DNA of 64,000 bases from Dillenia suffruticosa (GCA_033439265.1 JAVTVX010000019.1:6083501-6147500), one strand, 5' to 3'; shown: positions 22,665-34,700, counted from the first letter of the stretch. Program-made: numbers and translations. Notes: generated from the letters alone by a model not told the origin.

Positions 22665-24138
22665 CCAAGATTCTAACTATACATATGATAAGTTCAAATC
22701 GAAATTTGTAATTAAGGCAACTAATATTTCGTAATATTAAATACTAGAACAACTATTGCATCCCAACAATCTCATTGAAATCAAGAACGATACAAAATCC
22801 ATCCACTCTTACAATTGATTCACTCAATAAAATAAAGAAAACTAAGATTCTATTAATCAATACACTCAATTTTATAGAAAATGTATGTATCTTAGTCAAA
22901 TCAAAACAATGAGATGGCATTGTCATAAACTTACTAATCAAATCTCCACCACTCAAACATATGAAATCTATACACCAATCAAAAGATTTTTTATTTGGTT
23001 GTAACAAAATTAAGATTAAAAGTAGGATAAATAAGTAAAAATGCTAGATTAAAAATTCACTAAAAATACTCAAATATTAAGATATGACATTCTGTATATC
23101 AAATTAAAGAAAATAGCACTCTAATCCCAAAACATGTAATAGCACCACAACTCCAAATATGTAATATATCACGTCTCTCCAAACAAAGAATATGTAATGA
23201 AATTCCAATAAAAGAATAAACAATATTCAAGAATGAAAAATAGCTTTTCTCAATTCTTTTTTTCTTTTTTTTCTTTTCTTTTTTAACCAACACTATTTTT
23301 TTCCTTTTTTTTTTTTTTCAAATTTGGCTTTTTAGCACTTTTTTTTCGTAAGTCAATATGATAATGTCTAAAAATATATATAAAACTCCAACATATAAAA
23401 AAATATAATGTCTAAAAATATAATGTCATGCTATTAACTATAAACATATTAGTGAATTTGAATTCAAAAATTGAAGTTAGAAAAAATAAGTTATGGGATA
23501 AATTATGTGGGTAATTTAAGAAAGAAAATATCTAAATTCAAACAGATTAACTATAAAAATGTTAACGATGTATTTTTTGAAAGCCAAAAAGTGTGTAAAT
23601 TGAAATGTTTTAATCATTTTGGTATATAAAAATAAAAAATGTAATCTTAAAATCAAAAACAAAACAAGTTCTAAAATGACCAAATCTTGTGTGATATACA
23701 CTCAATAAGAAAAGTGAGGGAATAAATTGCTCTTTAAGTCTCAATTCCTCATTTAGATAAATTTGGTGTCAAATCTTGTATATCTATTTTTCAAATCAAC
23801 CATAAAAAGATGAATAACTAATCATGTACTAAACACCATTCATCTTTTATACAACCCAATTCAAATCAAGTAACATATAAAGATTAGAAAATTTGAGAAA
23901 ATTTTATTAGCATGGAAAAAATTCAACAAAAACTCAAAAAAATTCTTTTCAAAAATTTTAAGTTTTTTTTTTCCAAATCAAAATGTGAAAAATTAAAATC
24001 AAAATTTAGTAAAGAAAAAAAAATCAGCCTATGCTCTCCCCACACTTAAACCAAATATTGTCTACAATCTGTAAAATGAAATACTAAAATAAAAGAGAAT
24101 AAAACTCTCCTAAAGTTAATAAACATACAGCTTCCTCT
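22665..24138 (-). other. Athila-like 3' internal non-coding region
   Basis: 1.5 kb between the integrase relic and the CACTA D insertion. Several minus-strand frames of 60-85 codons occur, for example 22753-23007, but I recognise no envelope-like or other domain. Long A and T runs (23260-23350). Confidence 0.4.
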
Positions 24139-24423
24139 TCAGTAGTAACTTTTTTTCCTCTCATCCTCATATATCTTCACACTATATTCATTTATTGCAT
24201 CATACCATACCTTTGTCATTTTCTTATAAATTCTTGCATTCTCATATGCCTCATTTTGCCCTTTTAAATGCAACTTCCTTTCCTTTCTTGCATCAACGTA
24301 TTCATTGTCTAGAAAATTATGATGCATATGCAACAAATTAATAATATAATTTTCAAGAGAATCACTAAAATAAAAGACATTAATTTCATGATTATGTTCA
24401 CTAATACTATCAATGCAATCCAC
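24139..24423 (-). pseudogene. Athila-like integrase C-terminal relic
   Basis: Minus-strand text RKLHLKGQNEAYENARIYK followed by KMTKVWYDAI corresponds to the segment after the integrase catalytic core in Athila/Tat elements (family pattern: RK-LQLNEL, then AYENAKIYKERTK). It lies only about 75 bp from the protease relic, so about 2.5-3 kb of pol that normally separates them has been lost. Confidence 0.7.
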
Positions 24424-24496
24424 TTTAAAAATATCTTATTTATCAAAATTTCTCTTGGAATGAAAAACATTAAACTCAATTTTTTTAATTATTAAC

Positions 24497-25049
24497 TCAC
24501 AAAATTAACTTCCCAACGTAAACATCTATCAGGGCCCGTGCAATGGCAAGAAAATGTTGACCTAGAATCAAAGGAGTACCCTCATCATCATCAATACCTA
24601 AGATAACAAAATCGACAGGAAAAATAATTTTTTTAATTTTAACCAATATATCATTGATAATAACTCTTGAATATTTTATACTATTATCAATTAATTGTAA
24701 AAAAATATTTGTAGGTTGACATTCCTTTAATTCTAAATTAGAGAATATGGAATAAGGCATGATATTAATACCAGCACAAAGTTCGCATAAAATATCAAAA
24801 AAATCAATTTGACTAATAATGCAAGGAATAGAAAAACTCCTTGAATCCGAGCTTTATTTGCAGAATGGTAGAGTACTCCTCTATAAACTTGACAGTTAAA
24901 ACCTCATTTAGCTTTCTTTTGTTAGTGATCATATCCTTGAGACATCCTTTGTAACTTGGCATTTTTCTGACGACATCTAAAAGATGAATGTTAATGTGTA
25001 ATTTCATAAAAATTTTTAAAATTTTTTCAAATTCTGCACTTGCATGCAA
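24497..25049 (-). pseudogene. Athila-like aspartic protease relic
   Basis: Minus-strand text gives KMPSYKGCLKDMITNKRKL (linker before the protease), then ELCAGINIMPYSIFSNLEL where the family has a DLGASINLMP-type catalytic site; the aspartate is lost. VDFVILGIDDDEGTPLILGQ then follows, the flap and PLILGRPFL signature. Two frame breaks separate the linker from the protease. Confidence 0.8.
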
Positions 25050-25344
25050 AAGATGCCGAGGAAAAGGAACAGATGGCTTATATTAGCTCCAATATAAAGT
25101 AATTCCCTATTTTGAATCCGGTCTCTTGATCTTCTTATTTTTAGACTTTTGACTTTTTTTATTTTGTTTTTCGTCTTCATCCTTTGACTAATTTGGTACC
25201 TCCTGCAATTCTTTCGTACTCTCCAATGAGATTGCGATAACCTTCTCTCTAGAATTTTTCTTAGTGTCATTTGGTAATCTACCTGACATACAAGAATGAA
25301 AGACAATAATTAATTGATCAATTTTATTTTCAAGTCTCTTGAAC

Positions 25345-25445
25345 CTTTCATTAGTTGTTGTTGTCAAACGTTCAATTCTTTCATTGGTCGCTATTGTCAG
25401 ATGTTCAATTCTTTCATTAGTTGCTATTGTCAAACATTCAATCGT
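25345..25445 (-). repeat. Heptad-like tandem repeat inside gag-pol linker
   Basis: Four tandem 33-36 bp units encode variations of TIATNERIERL on the minus strand, predicted to form a coiled coil between the zinc knuckle and the protease linker. Confidence 0.6.
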
Positions 25446-25632
25446 GGCCTCCTAAGATGCCTTGTTCTCTCCTGGCTGTAGATTCACTGAATTAAAGTCC
25501 GGTGAATTCACTATCTATGGTGCTCCTCAACTCTATGAAAAATTGGGATGGTTTCTCCACCCAGAATTATACGTGTTGGAGTAAGAATTGTTTGTGATAG
25601 CCAAAGTTAGAGATATAGTTTGCTTGCTGTAC

Positions 25633-26383
25633 CTATGGATACTCAGAAACCATATGCTTAGAATCACCACATGAATTACAATACAAGACCTCTTTTGTCA
25701 CAATATTAAGTTGATTAGTTTTCATAGTATTAATCAAGAAATCAATTTTTGCATTAAGATGGGTAAAACTATCAAGTTCATGATGCACACAAGCTTTTTG
25801 TTTAGAAATTTCATATTCATTAGGCCAATCATACCGGTTAGAAGTTATATCATCAAATAATACACATGTCTCATTATATAACTTACTCATGAAAGCATCC
25901 CCAGTAACAACATCAATGGTGATTTTAACAGAACTTAAAAGACCATTATAAAAGATTTACAAAATTAACCAATTAGATATACTATGATATGGGTATCTCC
26001 TTATCAGATCCTTAAAATGCTCCCAAACATTATATAAGGATTCACCTTCATATTGTTTAAAACTAGTAATAGCATTACGTAGTTAAACCATCTTACTAAA
26101 TGGAAGATATTTAGGTAGGAATACTTGAAACAATTTTTTTCAATTTGTGAAATGATTATCAGGAAAGGAGTTAAACCATAACTTTGCCTTTTGCCTAAGA
26201 GAGAAATGAAATAATCATAATCGTATTGTATCAAGGTTTACTTCGTTCAATTTAATCATATCGGAGATTTCTAAAAAGTTTTTTAAATGGCTATTTGGAT
26301 CTTCAAAAATCTCTCTGCCAAATTGATCTATCTGCACCATGCTAATAAGACTCAATCTTAGTTCAAAGTTATTCACTTCCATT
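25633..26383 (-). pseudogene. Athila-like gag relic
   Basis: Begins near the ATG at 26383 with text for MVQIDQFGREIFEDPNSHL, then the capsid signature FSLRQKAKLWFNSFPDNHF, FLPKYLPFSKMV, YEGESLYNVWEHFKDLIRR and FYNGL. It ends at a knuckle-like CNSCGDSKHMVSEYP (about 25633-25680). These are the conserved blocks of plant non-chromovirus gypsy gag. At least three in-frame stops and a frameshift. Confidence 0.85.
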
Positions 26384-27030
26384 TTAGGTCATGCAATGCT
26401 AGTTTGTATATCCTGAAATCTGGGTGTCAAAAACTCTCAATTGCTCTGTTATCCTATGCTATTGCTTCTTTCTTAACTTCCCTAGTTTGTTTATGGATGG
26501 TTCTCAAGGTTCTTTCTATCTTAGGATCAAACTTAGTTAGGTCTAGAGTTTTCGATCGTAGCATACACTTTATTGACACAAAAAAGAGTCCAAAATTCAA
26601 TTTGCAAATTATATTGCAAGAACCATTCAAGAAAATCTAGATTACCTATAAAAATGTATGAATCATGAGAAAACAACAAAATAATACAAAAAGTCACCAA
26701 AAAAGATAATTGAAAAACCTTAGAAATCAAAAAAAAATCAAAAAAAGAAAAACCAATAAAAATGATAGAATTTGGCCAAAATAAGGTAATACCCGTGGTG
26801 CACGGGTTTTGATCAGCAACCCAAAATCCTTTGGAAAAAGGGGTCGCTCAACCCTAGATCTGAAAATTTTTTTCAAACTCAAAAATTCATACCAAATCCG
26901 GATCAAATGGAAACCCTAAACAGTGACTGTGAAAACTTAAAAGACTATATAACAAGAAATACGAGAAAGAAAGTAGTAAGAAATATAAAAGATAGTATCC
27001 AATTTCAAACAAAATTATTTTGATTGATAT

Positions 27031-27041
27031 CAACAGCACCA
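27031..27041 (-). promoter_or_regulatory. Decayed primer-binding site (tRNA-Asp type)
   Basis: On the minus strand TATCAAGTTTTTGGTGCTGT continues to TTG. The Athila/Tat site is TGGCGCCGTTGCC, so this copy carries two C-to-T changes and then loses similarity. Its place 18 nt inside the right LTR fixes the element's orientation. Confidence 0.75.
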
Positions 27042-28659
27042 AAAACTTGATACGTTATTTGATATCACGATTTTGGACAACTATACTCTAATCGAGTGTT
27101 GTGTGTAGTGCGAGTAAGTGTCATTCCTACAAGAATATATTGAACTACTAACTATGAATTATCTTATCTAAATCAGACAAATCAAATCAAAATTATAAAA
27201 ATATTAAAAATCAAGAAAATATTAAAAGATTTGAATCAATTAATAAAAATCTTAGGACGTCAATTTCATCTGTTTTCAATCTTTCATATGACAAAATCCT
27301 TTCAATTCACAAAGTTTACTGACTAAAAAATTATTGTTGATAATGATAAATTTTTCTAAATTAGATTCACGTAATGATCATGCAATAAATCTCTAATTCA
27401 ACTAATCAAAATCTAATGGTTATACAATTTTGATTAAATCGAATTGTTTAAATTCTATAGAATATCTTTAATTTATGATTTTCCCTAAACCCCACACATA
27501 AAATTAATCATCCGCCTACCTCATAACCCTATATGGATTTTATTGTATTATACTAATTTCATTCAATCATATTAATCATATATGTATTCAATTTTAAATT
27601 ATCAAAACATATGGTCCTAAAACATTTAAAGTATTAAGATCAAAAATAAAATTTTATTAAACAATAATCATGGCAATAAAAATTTAAGAAAAAATAAATT
27701 CAAATATACTATTAATCAAAAAAAGAATCCATCGAGTTTTAAACATAGAAAAATTAACTAAACATACTAAAGAAAATCATGAAAATAAAACCCTAAAATC
27801 TATGTGGAGAGAATGAGGTAGACAAATGTGGTAGGGATTCCTCCTATTTATAGAACTAAAAACTTATATCAACAAGAATTTGTGAATTTCTTGGAAACTT
27901 GGTGTTGTTATTTAATTTGAAAACTTATTCTTTATTGTGATAAGTATTATTTTCTTTCTTCTCTAAAATTTGGAAATTTCTTCATTATCCTTGAATCTAA
28001 AAACTCCTGAATTTTCAGTAACTTTATCCCTTAAATCTCTCATTGAATAACTTCAAGTAGTTACCTTCTTTAACAAGAATTTATTTTTCTTGAATTTCTG
28101 CACCAGTTTCTTCACAATTTTCAAATATTTTCTAACATGAATTAACTTCTGAACTCTTCACAAGATTTGCAGCAAAAATCACCTCCATCAGACATCAGAA
28201 CAGAAAGTTATGTCTAAAAAATTAACTACTGTTTGTCTAATCTGAATTTCTTTAAATAACCTCAAAATTACCTAAAAACAAAATTCATGAATTTAATTAA
28301 TACAATATCACGAAATAAAATTTAAAATAGCTTTAAAAATCATAAATAAACACTACAAAAAAACACATTTTTTGCGACGAAATTTAGCGATAAATTTTTT
28401 TCGTTGCAAATTTGCGACGAATTTAGCAACGAAATATTTTTTCATCGCTATTTCTAATGAAATTTCCAACGAAAAAAAAGTCGTAGCTAATTTAGAGACG
28501 ACCGGAAATTTGTCGCTAATTTTGCGACGAATTTCAACATTCGTCGCTAATTTTGCAACGAATTCTGAGATTCGTCGCTAATTTTGCAACGAATTCTGAG
28601 ATTCGTCGCTAATTTTGCAACGAATTCTGAGATTCGTCGCTAATTTTGCCACGAATTTT

Positions 28660-29960
28660 GAAATTCGTCGCTAATTTTGAAAATAATAAAATAAAATAAA
28701 ATATTAATATATATTAATTAATTAATTAATTAATTTTGCGATGAATTTCAAAATTCGTAGCAAAATTAGCGACGAAAATCAGAATTCGTCGCAAAAGTTG
28801 AAAATAATAAAATAAAATAAAATATTAATATATATTAATTATTTAATTAATTAATTTTGCGACGAATTTTAAAATTTGTGGCAAATTTTGCGACGAATTT
28901 CAAAATTCGTCGCAAAATTTTGAAAATAATAAAATAAAATAAAAATTTAATATATATTAATTAAATAATTAATAAATTTTGCGACGAATTTCAAAATTCG
29001 TCTCAAAAGTTGAAAAATAATAAAATAAAATAAAATTTTAATATATATTAATTAATTAATTAATTAATTTTGCGACCAATTTCAAAATTCGTCGCAAAAT
29101 TTTGAAAATAATAAAATAAAATAAAATTTTAATATAAATTAATTAATTAATTAATTAATTTCGTCATGAATTTCAAAATTCGTGGCAAATTTTGCGACGA
29201 ATTTCAAAATTCGTCGCAAAATTTTGAAAATAATAAAATAAAATAAAATTTAAATATATATTAATTAATTTTACGATGAATTTCAAAATTCGTGGTAAAA
29301 TTTGAAAATAATAAAATAAAATAAAATTTTAATATATATTAATTAATTAATTAATTAATTTTGCCATGAATTTCAAAATTCGTGACAAAATTTGCGACGA
29401 ATTTCAAAATTCGTTGCAAAATTTTGAAAATAATAAAATAAAATAAAATTTTAATATATATTAATTAATTAATTAATTAATTTTGCCATGAATTTCAAAA
29501 TTCGTGACAAAATTTGCGACGAATTTCAAAATTCGTCGCAAAATTTTGAAAATAATAAAATAAAATAAAAATTTAATATATATTAATCAATTAATTAATT
29601 AATTTTGCCACGAATTTCAAAATTCGTGGCAAATTTTGCGACGAATTTCAAAATTCGTTGCAAAATTTTGAAATTAATAAAATAAAATAAAATTTTAATA
29701 TATATTAATTAATTTTGCGACGAATTTCAAAATTCGTCGCAAATTTTGCCTCGAATTTTGAAATTCGTCGCAAAAGTTGAAAATATTAAAATAAAATAAA
29801 ATTTTAATATATATTAATTAATTAATTAATTAATTTTGCGACGAATTTTAAAATTCGTAGCAAATGTAGCGACGAATCTTAGAATTCGTCGCAAAAGTTT
29901 GTGACGAATTTCAAAATTCGTCGCAAAATTTAAAAAATAATTAAATAAATTAAAATATTA
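28660..29960. repeat. Tandem hairpin array, left part
   Basis: About twelve units of roughly 85-125 bp. Each combines a near-palindrome (arms GCGACGAATTT and AAATTCGTCGC) with an AT tail containing AATAAAATAAAATAAAAT and ATATATTAATTAATTAATT. Units are very similar to each other, some almost identical (29340-29470 and 29460-29590). Confidence 0.9.
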
Positions 29961-30211
29961 ATATATATTTTTTATTTTTTATTTAAAAAAATTATCACAT
30001 TTATTATTTTTAATTAATATGTTATATTTTATTTTTATATTATCTTTTCTAGAAATAGTATTATTATTTATATATATATATATTTATTTTATTTTAAACT
30101 AATATTTTATTATTTTATAATAAATTGTTATTTTATATTGTTTTATTATTATGTGAAATATATAAGGGAAAGATAATAAGTAAAAAAAAAATTTATAACA
30201 GATATAACGTT

Positions 30212-30265
30212 TAGCTTGATGGTTACAGGATTTTAAACGTTTATGGAAGCGCAAGGGTTCGAACC
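30212..30265 (+). other. tRNA-like module in CACTA B
   Basis: A-box-like TAGCTTGATGG (30212-30222) and a perfect B-box GGTTCGAACC (30256-30265), 44 nt apart. The following text (ATGGTGGGAGCAAAACGGTG, then GAATTAAGTGAGGG at about 30298) matches the left module of element A, so the two are homologous beyond the boxes. The GC-rich tail runs to 30378 with repeated GCTCGGGCGG. Confidence 0.55.
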
Positions 30266-30439
30266 ATGGTGGGAGCAAAACGGTGGAATTTCTCAAGAAT
30301 TAAGTGAGGGAGAGCGTGTGGGTGCCGGCTCGGGCGGATGCTAGCTCGGGCGGGCGGGCGGACCGGATTCAGGCGGTGGAATTAATTAATTAATTTTACC
30401 ACGAATTTCAAAATTCGTTGCAAACTTAGCGACGAATCT

Positions 30440-30960
30440 TAGAATTCGTCGCAAAATTTGAAAAATAATAAAATAAAATAAAATTTTAATATATATTAAT
30501 TAATTAATTAATTAATTAATTTTGCGACGAATTGGGAAATTCATTGCAAAATTTTGAAAATAATTCAATAAAATAAAATTTTAATATATATTTATTAAAT
30601 AATTAATTAATTTTGCGACGAATTGAGAAATTTATTGCAAATTTAGAAATTTATTGCAAATTTAGCGACGAATTCCAGAATTTGTTGTAAAATTTGAAAA
30701 ATAATTAAATAAAATAAAATATTAATATATATTTATTAATTAATTAATTCATTTTGCGACGAATTTCAAAATTCGTCGCTAAATTTGAAAAATAATAAAA
30801 TAAAATAAAATATTAATATATATTTATTAAATAATTAATTAATTTTGCGACGAAATTCAGAATTCGTCGCAAAAATTAAAAAATAATTAAATAAATTAAA
30901 ATATTAATATATATTTATTAATTAATTAATTAATTTAGCGATGAATTTTTTATTTTCGTC
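30440..30960. repeat. Tandem hairpin array, right part
   Basis: About five further units of the same type (GCGACGAATT core plus AATAAAATAAAAT tail), more diverged than the left part. After 30940 the element changes to the terminal AGCGACGAA-type repeats. Confidence 0.85.
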
Positions 30961-31607
30961 GCTAAATTTACGACGGATTTAGCGACAAAAAATTATTTGT
31001 CGCTAAATTTAGCGACGAATTTCTAATTTTTCGTCGCGAAATTTTTGGGACGCGTTATTAACGACGAAAAATTTTTCGTCGCTAATGTTTTTAATGGCGA
31101 ATTTTTATTAAATTTTCGTCACTAAATTTGTTGTAAAAGCTGGTTTTTTTGTAGTGAAAGGTTAAAATAAAATAAAATAATTTAAATATATAAAAATTAT
31201 CGCTATCAGTCACTTTCATGCCATCGGAACTTCGCCCGCAAAACATACAATTACGAGATATTTTGAAAAGGAATAATTGAAATTTATATAATATGAAATA
31301 ATAAAATTAGTAACTATTATTAACTTTAATTAACTTAAATTTGTAACTCATCATCATCTTAGCATCATCTGTCATAATAATCTAGTGATAGAAATCTACT
31401 CTCCAATTAGCTTTGACTATGTTATTTAACTCTTTAATCACATAACCAGAGTTTTCAAAGTTAATTTAAAAGAGAAATATTAAGAAATTACCAAATATAT
31501 ATAATTGCAGAAATACATAATTTTCAAACAAAAAGAAAAATGAGAATCTGTGAACACGTAGACAAAAAGAAAAAATAAATAAATAAAAAGAAAAGGGCCG
31601 TGGGGGA

Positions 31608-32325
31608 AGGCCGGTGCCAGCCCCACGTGTCCGTTATCCCATACACCCTCCCTAGGACTCAGGGACATCACGCCCCAACCCCTGGCCACCAACTTAAATA
31701 AAACAACATTGCTTCTATGTTTTGACCAAAAAAACACAACTTGCAGTGTTGGGAGCACTTATCATGGTCTAGTAAGGGGGTTTTGCCATTTAATATATTT
31801 GACATTGAGAGCTCATATATGAATAAATGAAGACGTGTGACCGTTAAACCACAACCTAAGAAAGAAAGGGTCAATTCAAGTTCTAGCTCTAGGGTCCTGA
31901 AAATGTCGACCAAAGACACTAGACTTCTTGGACAAACATAAAATCGACCGACAAGATCCTTTTGGGACTACCTCTATACTGTGCCTTTGCATGTGCTCAT
32001 TGCACGTTCTGAACTTCAGAAGCATCAACAATCATAATGAATTAGACCTCTAGGAAACATACACCATTCAATGTCTTCTTCATGGGCGGATAGGATTGCT
32101 CTTGGAATAACACTGACAATAATCAGGTATAGACAGAGAAAAACTTTAAACGGAATAAACCTATATCCTTTTTCCTATTTTCTTTCATAGACATATTAAG
32201 AAAATCAAATAAAGACTAAAAAGAATGGAAACTTTACTTGCATTGTCATCTCAATGGCGTCCAAAATGTCGTTTGGCGTCATGGGTCTCCTATCAACTAA
32301 TAATTTATTTAGTGGGATGAACTGT
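31608..32325. repeat. Local non-coding duplication, copy 1
   Basis: Shares with copy 2 (35413-36490) long words such as GGTGCCAGCCCCACGTGT, GGGAGCACTTATCATGGTCT, GAAGACGTGTGACC, ACATAAAATCGACCGACAA and TATCTCAATGGC-type text, in the same order and orientation. The shared CACGTG is a G-box core. No open frame is conserved between copies. Confidence 0.8.
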
Positions 32326-33419
32326 TAGATCTTTTAATCTAATCTCGAATTTAAAATTTAAAAATAGAAAAATTATATTGGAAGAGTGTAGACGCTTGAA
32401 TTGGATTAGTCAGAAAATGACTCCAAACATCGGTGGTAAAAAAAAAAATGACTTAATCCCATGGTATAGCTGAGTAATAGAAAATTTGGTGCCTGGTCAC
32501 CAAATTTCATTGCTAGACTAGGGATCATTTTTTGGTGCATTTATGAGTCAATGTGTCATGTAATATAGAAAATCACCATTTATAACATAACCTAACATCT
32601 AATAACGAGAAATGCCTTGCATCATGGCTTAAGGTACTAATTTCCTATGAATGATGTCCTTGATCTATGTTTTCTTAATCGTTCAACCAAAACAATATTA
32701 AAATACTCTATTTTTCAGTATCATTCGACGAGAGATCTTTTCTTCTATCTATGATTTTTCAACTGTTTTGTTTCAAATTATCTCTTATTTTGAGAAAATT
32801 AAAAAGTGGTAAATTGTATTTTCTTTCCAACTTTTATCCTATCCTTATTTTTGTACTGAACCCAATACCGGCATATATTAATTAGTTGAGGTTTACAATT
32901 TCTTGAAATTTCATCTTTATCATCTTCCTCTCTGTTAAGTATGTAACAGAATAATAGAGATAGATAATAACTATTTAATGAGAAGAGAATTATTACATGT
33001 AAGTAAGATTAAATTATATTTATGTATAATTAAAATTATTTAATTAATTTTTAGTTTATGTGCAAATATTTTATATTATCAGATAAAACGCAACCGGAGG
33101 GAGAAACATGAAAAGACTGCATTGCGCGTTAGACTTCGGATCAAAATGGGATCGACTCCTGCAGTGGTGGCTTTTCCAAAAGACATGAAAGAAAATATTA
33201 ATCTAATGGCAATAATTGAGTAACTATAGATTTTTTTTTTTTTTTCAAATGATAAAAATTTTTTAAAATAAGATGTAGAAACTAGAAAAGTAAAAAGGTT
33301 CATAAGGGTTTACGTTGAAATCCAAGCACTGAACAAGATTGTTGTGATAATTCTCAAGGTTTAAGTAAGCAAATGAACAAGATTATTGAATAAAAATTTT
33401 CTGGTTTAACTCTTTTGGA

Positions 33420-33545
33420 CAAAAATGGAGAGACTGGACATCATAAAATCATCCGATAATATCTTTAGGACAAGCCTTCATATTAGGGCAAGAAATTATC
33501 ACAACCTTGGACTTTGCATGTGCTCAACACACATCTATGATACAC
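33420..33545. repeat. Local non-coding duplication, partial third copy
   Basis: CATAAAATCATCCGATAATA, GGGCAAGAAATTATCA and CTTTGCATGTGCTCA appear in the same order as the corresponding part of copy 2 (about 35768-35865). Confidence 0.6.
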
Positions 33546-33889
33546 GAAAACTTTTTATTATCGGTGTTTTTCTATTTTTGAAATATTTTAATATATTAAA
33601 TTAATTAATATTTACATATAAATTCTGATATTTTTCATATTTATATATTTTTCCATACTAATAAATTATTCATCCAACTTTCTATTTTTTGTATTTTTCT
33701 GAAGTACTGTTTCTCGTCTCATTTTCGTTTCCACAAAAATATCTAAACTTGGTATCTAATTAATTGTAATCAGGTTTTTGGAGTCAGTGACATTAAATAT
33801 ATTCCTTTAATTTAAGATTTTAATTTTGATTTCTATTTTTATTCCTTAAAAAATTACCCATCGTTGTTTTGTTTTTTTTTTTTTTTTTA

Positions 33890-34700
33890 AAAAAAAAAAA
33901 GGAGTGTGTTGAAGACTTTATTAAATATTTTCAAATTGCATTGAACCTTGCGACAGAGTCAGAGAGCATTTCATCATTTACGATAACACGGGGGGCGAAA
34001 AAATTTTATGCAAATGACGTCCAAGAATTACCCGAAGGTAGTATTTTTTTTTCCTTGTGTGAAAAAATTATTTTCAAATGTTTTTATAGTTTTTAAATCA
34101 CATGTGAAATTATATGGATTAATTGAATATTTAAAAATACATATTATAATGTCTAAGATGATGGATTCGAAAATGAATCTGTTAATTCTTGTGTGGATAT
34201 ATATTGGTGATGTAAAATATAATGTTAGAAACGAAATATTAGAATTATCTATTAAATGCATTGAGTTGTATGATATTTCAATTTTATAATCTACCATACC
34301 ATCTAGCACGTAAATATTTATGTAAAACTATGAAATACTTACAAAAATTACAAAAATGACTGAGAGTTTCAAATTTGTTTACTGAACTTGATTTCGTATG
34401 GAATGACAGACTTTTGAGATCGATGACATAGATGGAGAAAGATTTGGCATTTCGCGTCGGTAGAAAAATCATAAATTTAAATTTATAATTTTATCATTAA
34501 TTCTTAAGAAAATTCTAACTGTTCTAATGAGTACGGTTGCATTAGAGCAATTATTTAGTGCTAGGGACTTAATATTAGATGAATATTGCTTCAAATTGAC
34601 ACCGATAAATTTAAAAGTCCAAACATATAATCAAAAACTAGGTAAAATCAGATTGTCGAGAATAAGAAAATGTTTGATCAAACAAGTCCAAATTCTTTGA
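33890..34700 (+). pseudogene. hAT transposase relic
   Basis: The segment 34521-34640 reads LMSTVALEQLFSARDLILDE and continues CFKLTPINLKVQT, the C-terminal dimerisation region of plant hAT transposases (family pattern STVASE-AFS, then LTP). The upstream open pieces (33869-34096, 34008-34289) have no clear match but could be further decayed parts. No inverted ends or 8-bp duplication were identified. Confidence 0.65.

Larger units (their letters stand above)
28351..31156. mobile_element. CACTA-like non-autonomous element B
   Basis: Perfect ends CACTACAAAAAAAC (28351) and GTTTTTTTGTAGTG-type (to 31156; inner base differs), flanked by AAA on both sides (28348-28350, 31157-31159). The uninterrupted left LTR has a single ATAAATAAA at this point, which confirms both the boundaries and the 3-bp duplication. 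The inside is a long tandem array of hairpin units (28680-30960) interrupted at 30199-30380 by a tRNA-like module with a GC-rich tail. Terminal words TTTAGCGACG and CGTCGCTAA are shared with elements A, C and D. 2806 bp, no transposase. Confidence 0.95.
19845..31208 (-). mobile_element. Athila/Tat-like Ty3/gypsy element, pol mostly deleted, with two nested CACTA insertions
   Basis: The two LTRs (19845-21184 and 27060-31208) begin TGATA and end TATCA. The second is interrupted by CACTA B; without that element and one AAA duplication it is 1340 bp, the same as the first. A decayed tRNA-Asp-type primer-binding site adjoins the right LTR and a polypurine tract adjoins the left LTR, so the element reads on the minus strand. 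Gag, protease and an integrase C-terminal relic are present in that order; reverse transcriptase, RNase H and the integrase core are missing. No 5-bp target duplication is visible (AATTT left, GTCAC right). Confidence 0.9.
27060..31208 (-). repeat. Athila-like 5' LTR, split by CACTA B
   Basis: Starts TGATATCACG and ends CGCTATCA. The LTR halves are 27060-28350 and 31160-31208. Removing 28351-31156 and one AAA leaves 1340 bp, equal to the left LTR. Confidence 0.9.
31209..33868. other. Non-coding stretch carrying the first long copy of a local duplication
   Basis: No gene seen. 31608-32325 is a block found again at 35413-36490, and 33420-33545 is a partial third copy (separate entries). The rest (31209-31600, 32330-33400) is AT-rich without recognisable features. 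Confidence 0.5.

Noticed and set aside
28660..30960. Regular repeat array as a CRISPR
   Set aside because: Units are contiguous with no unique spacers, lie between CACTA termini, and the genome is a plant's.
19840..31213. 5-bp target duplication of the Athila-like element
   Set aside because: Flanking words AATTT and GTCAC do not match; either decayed or lost by recombination.
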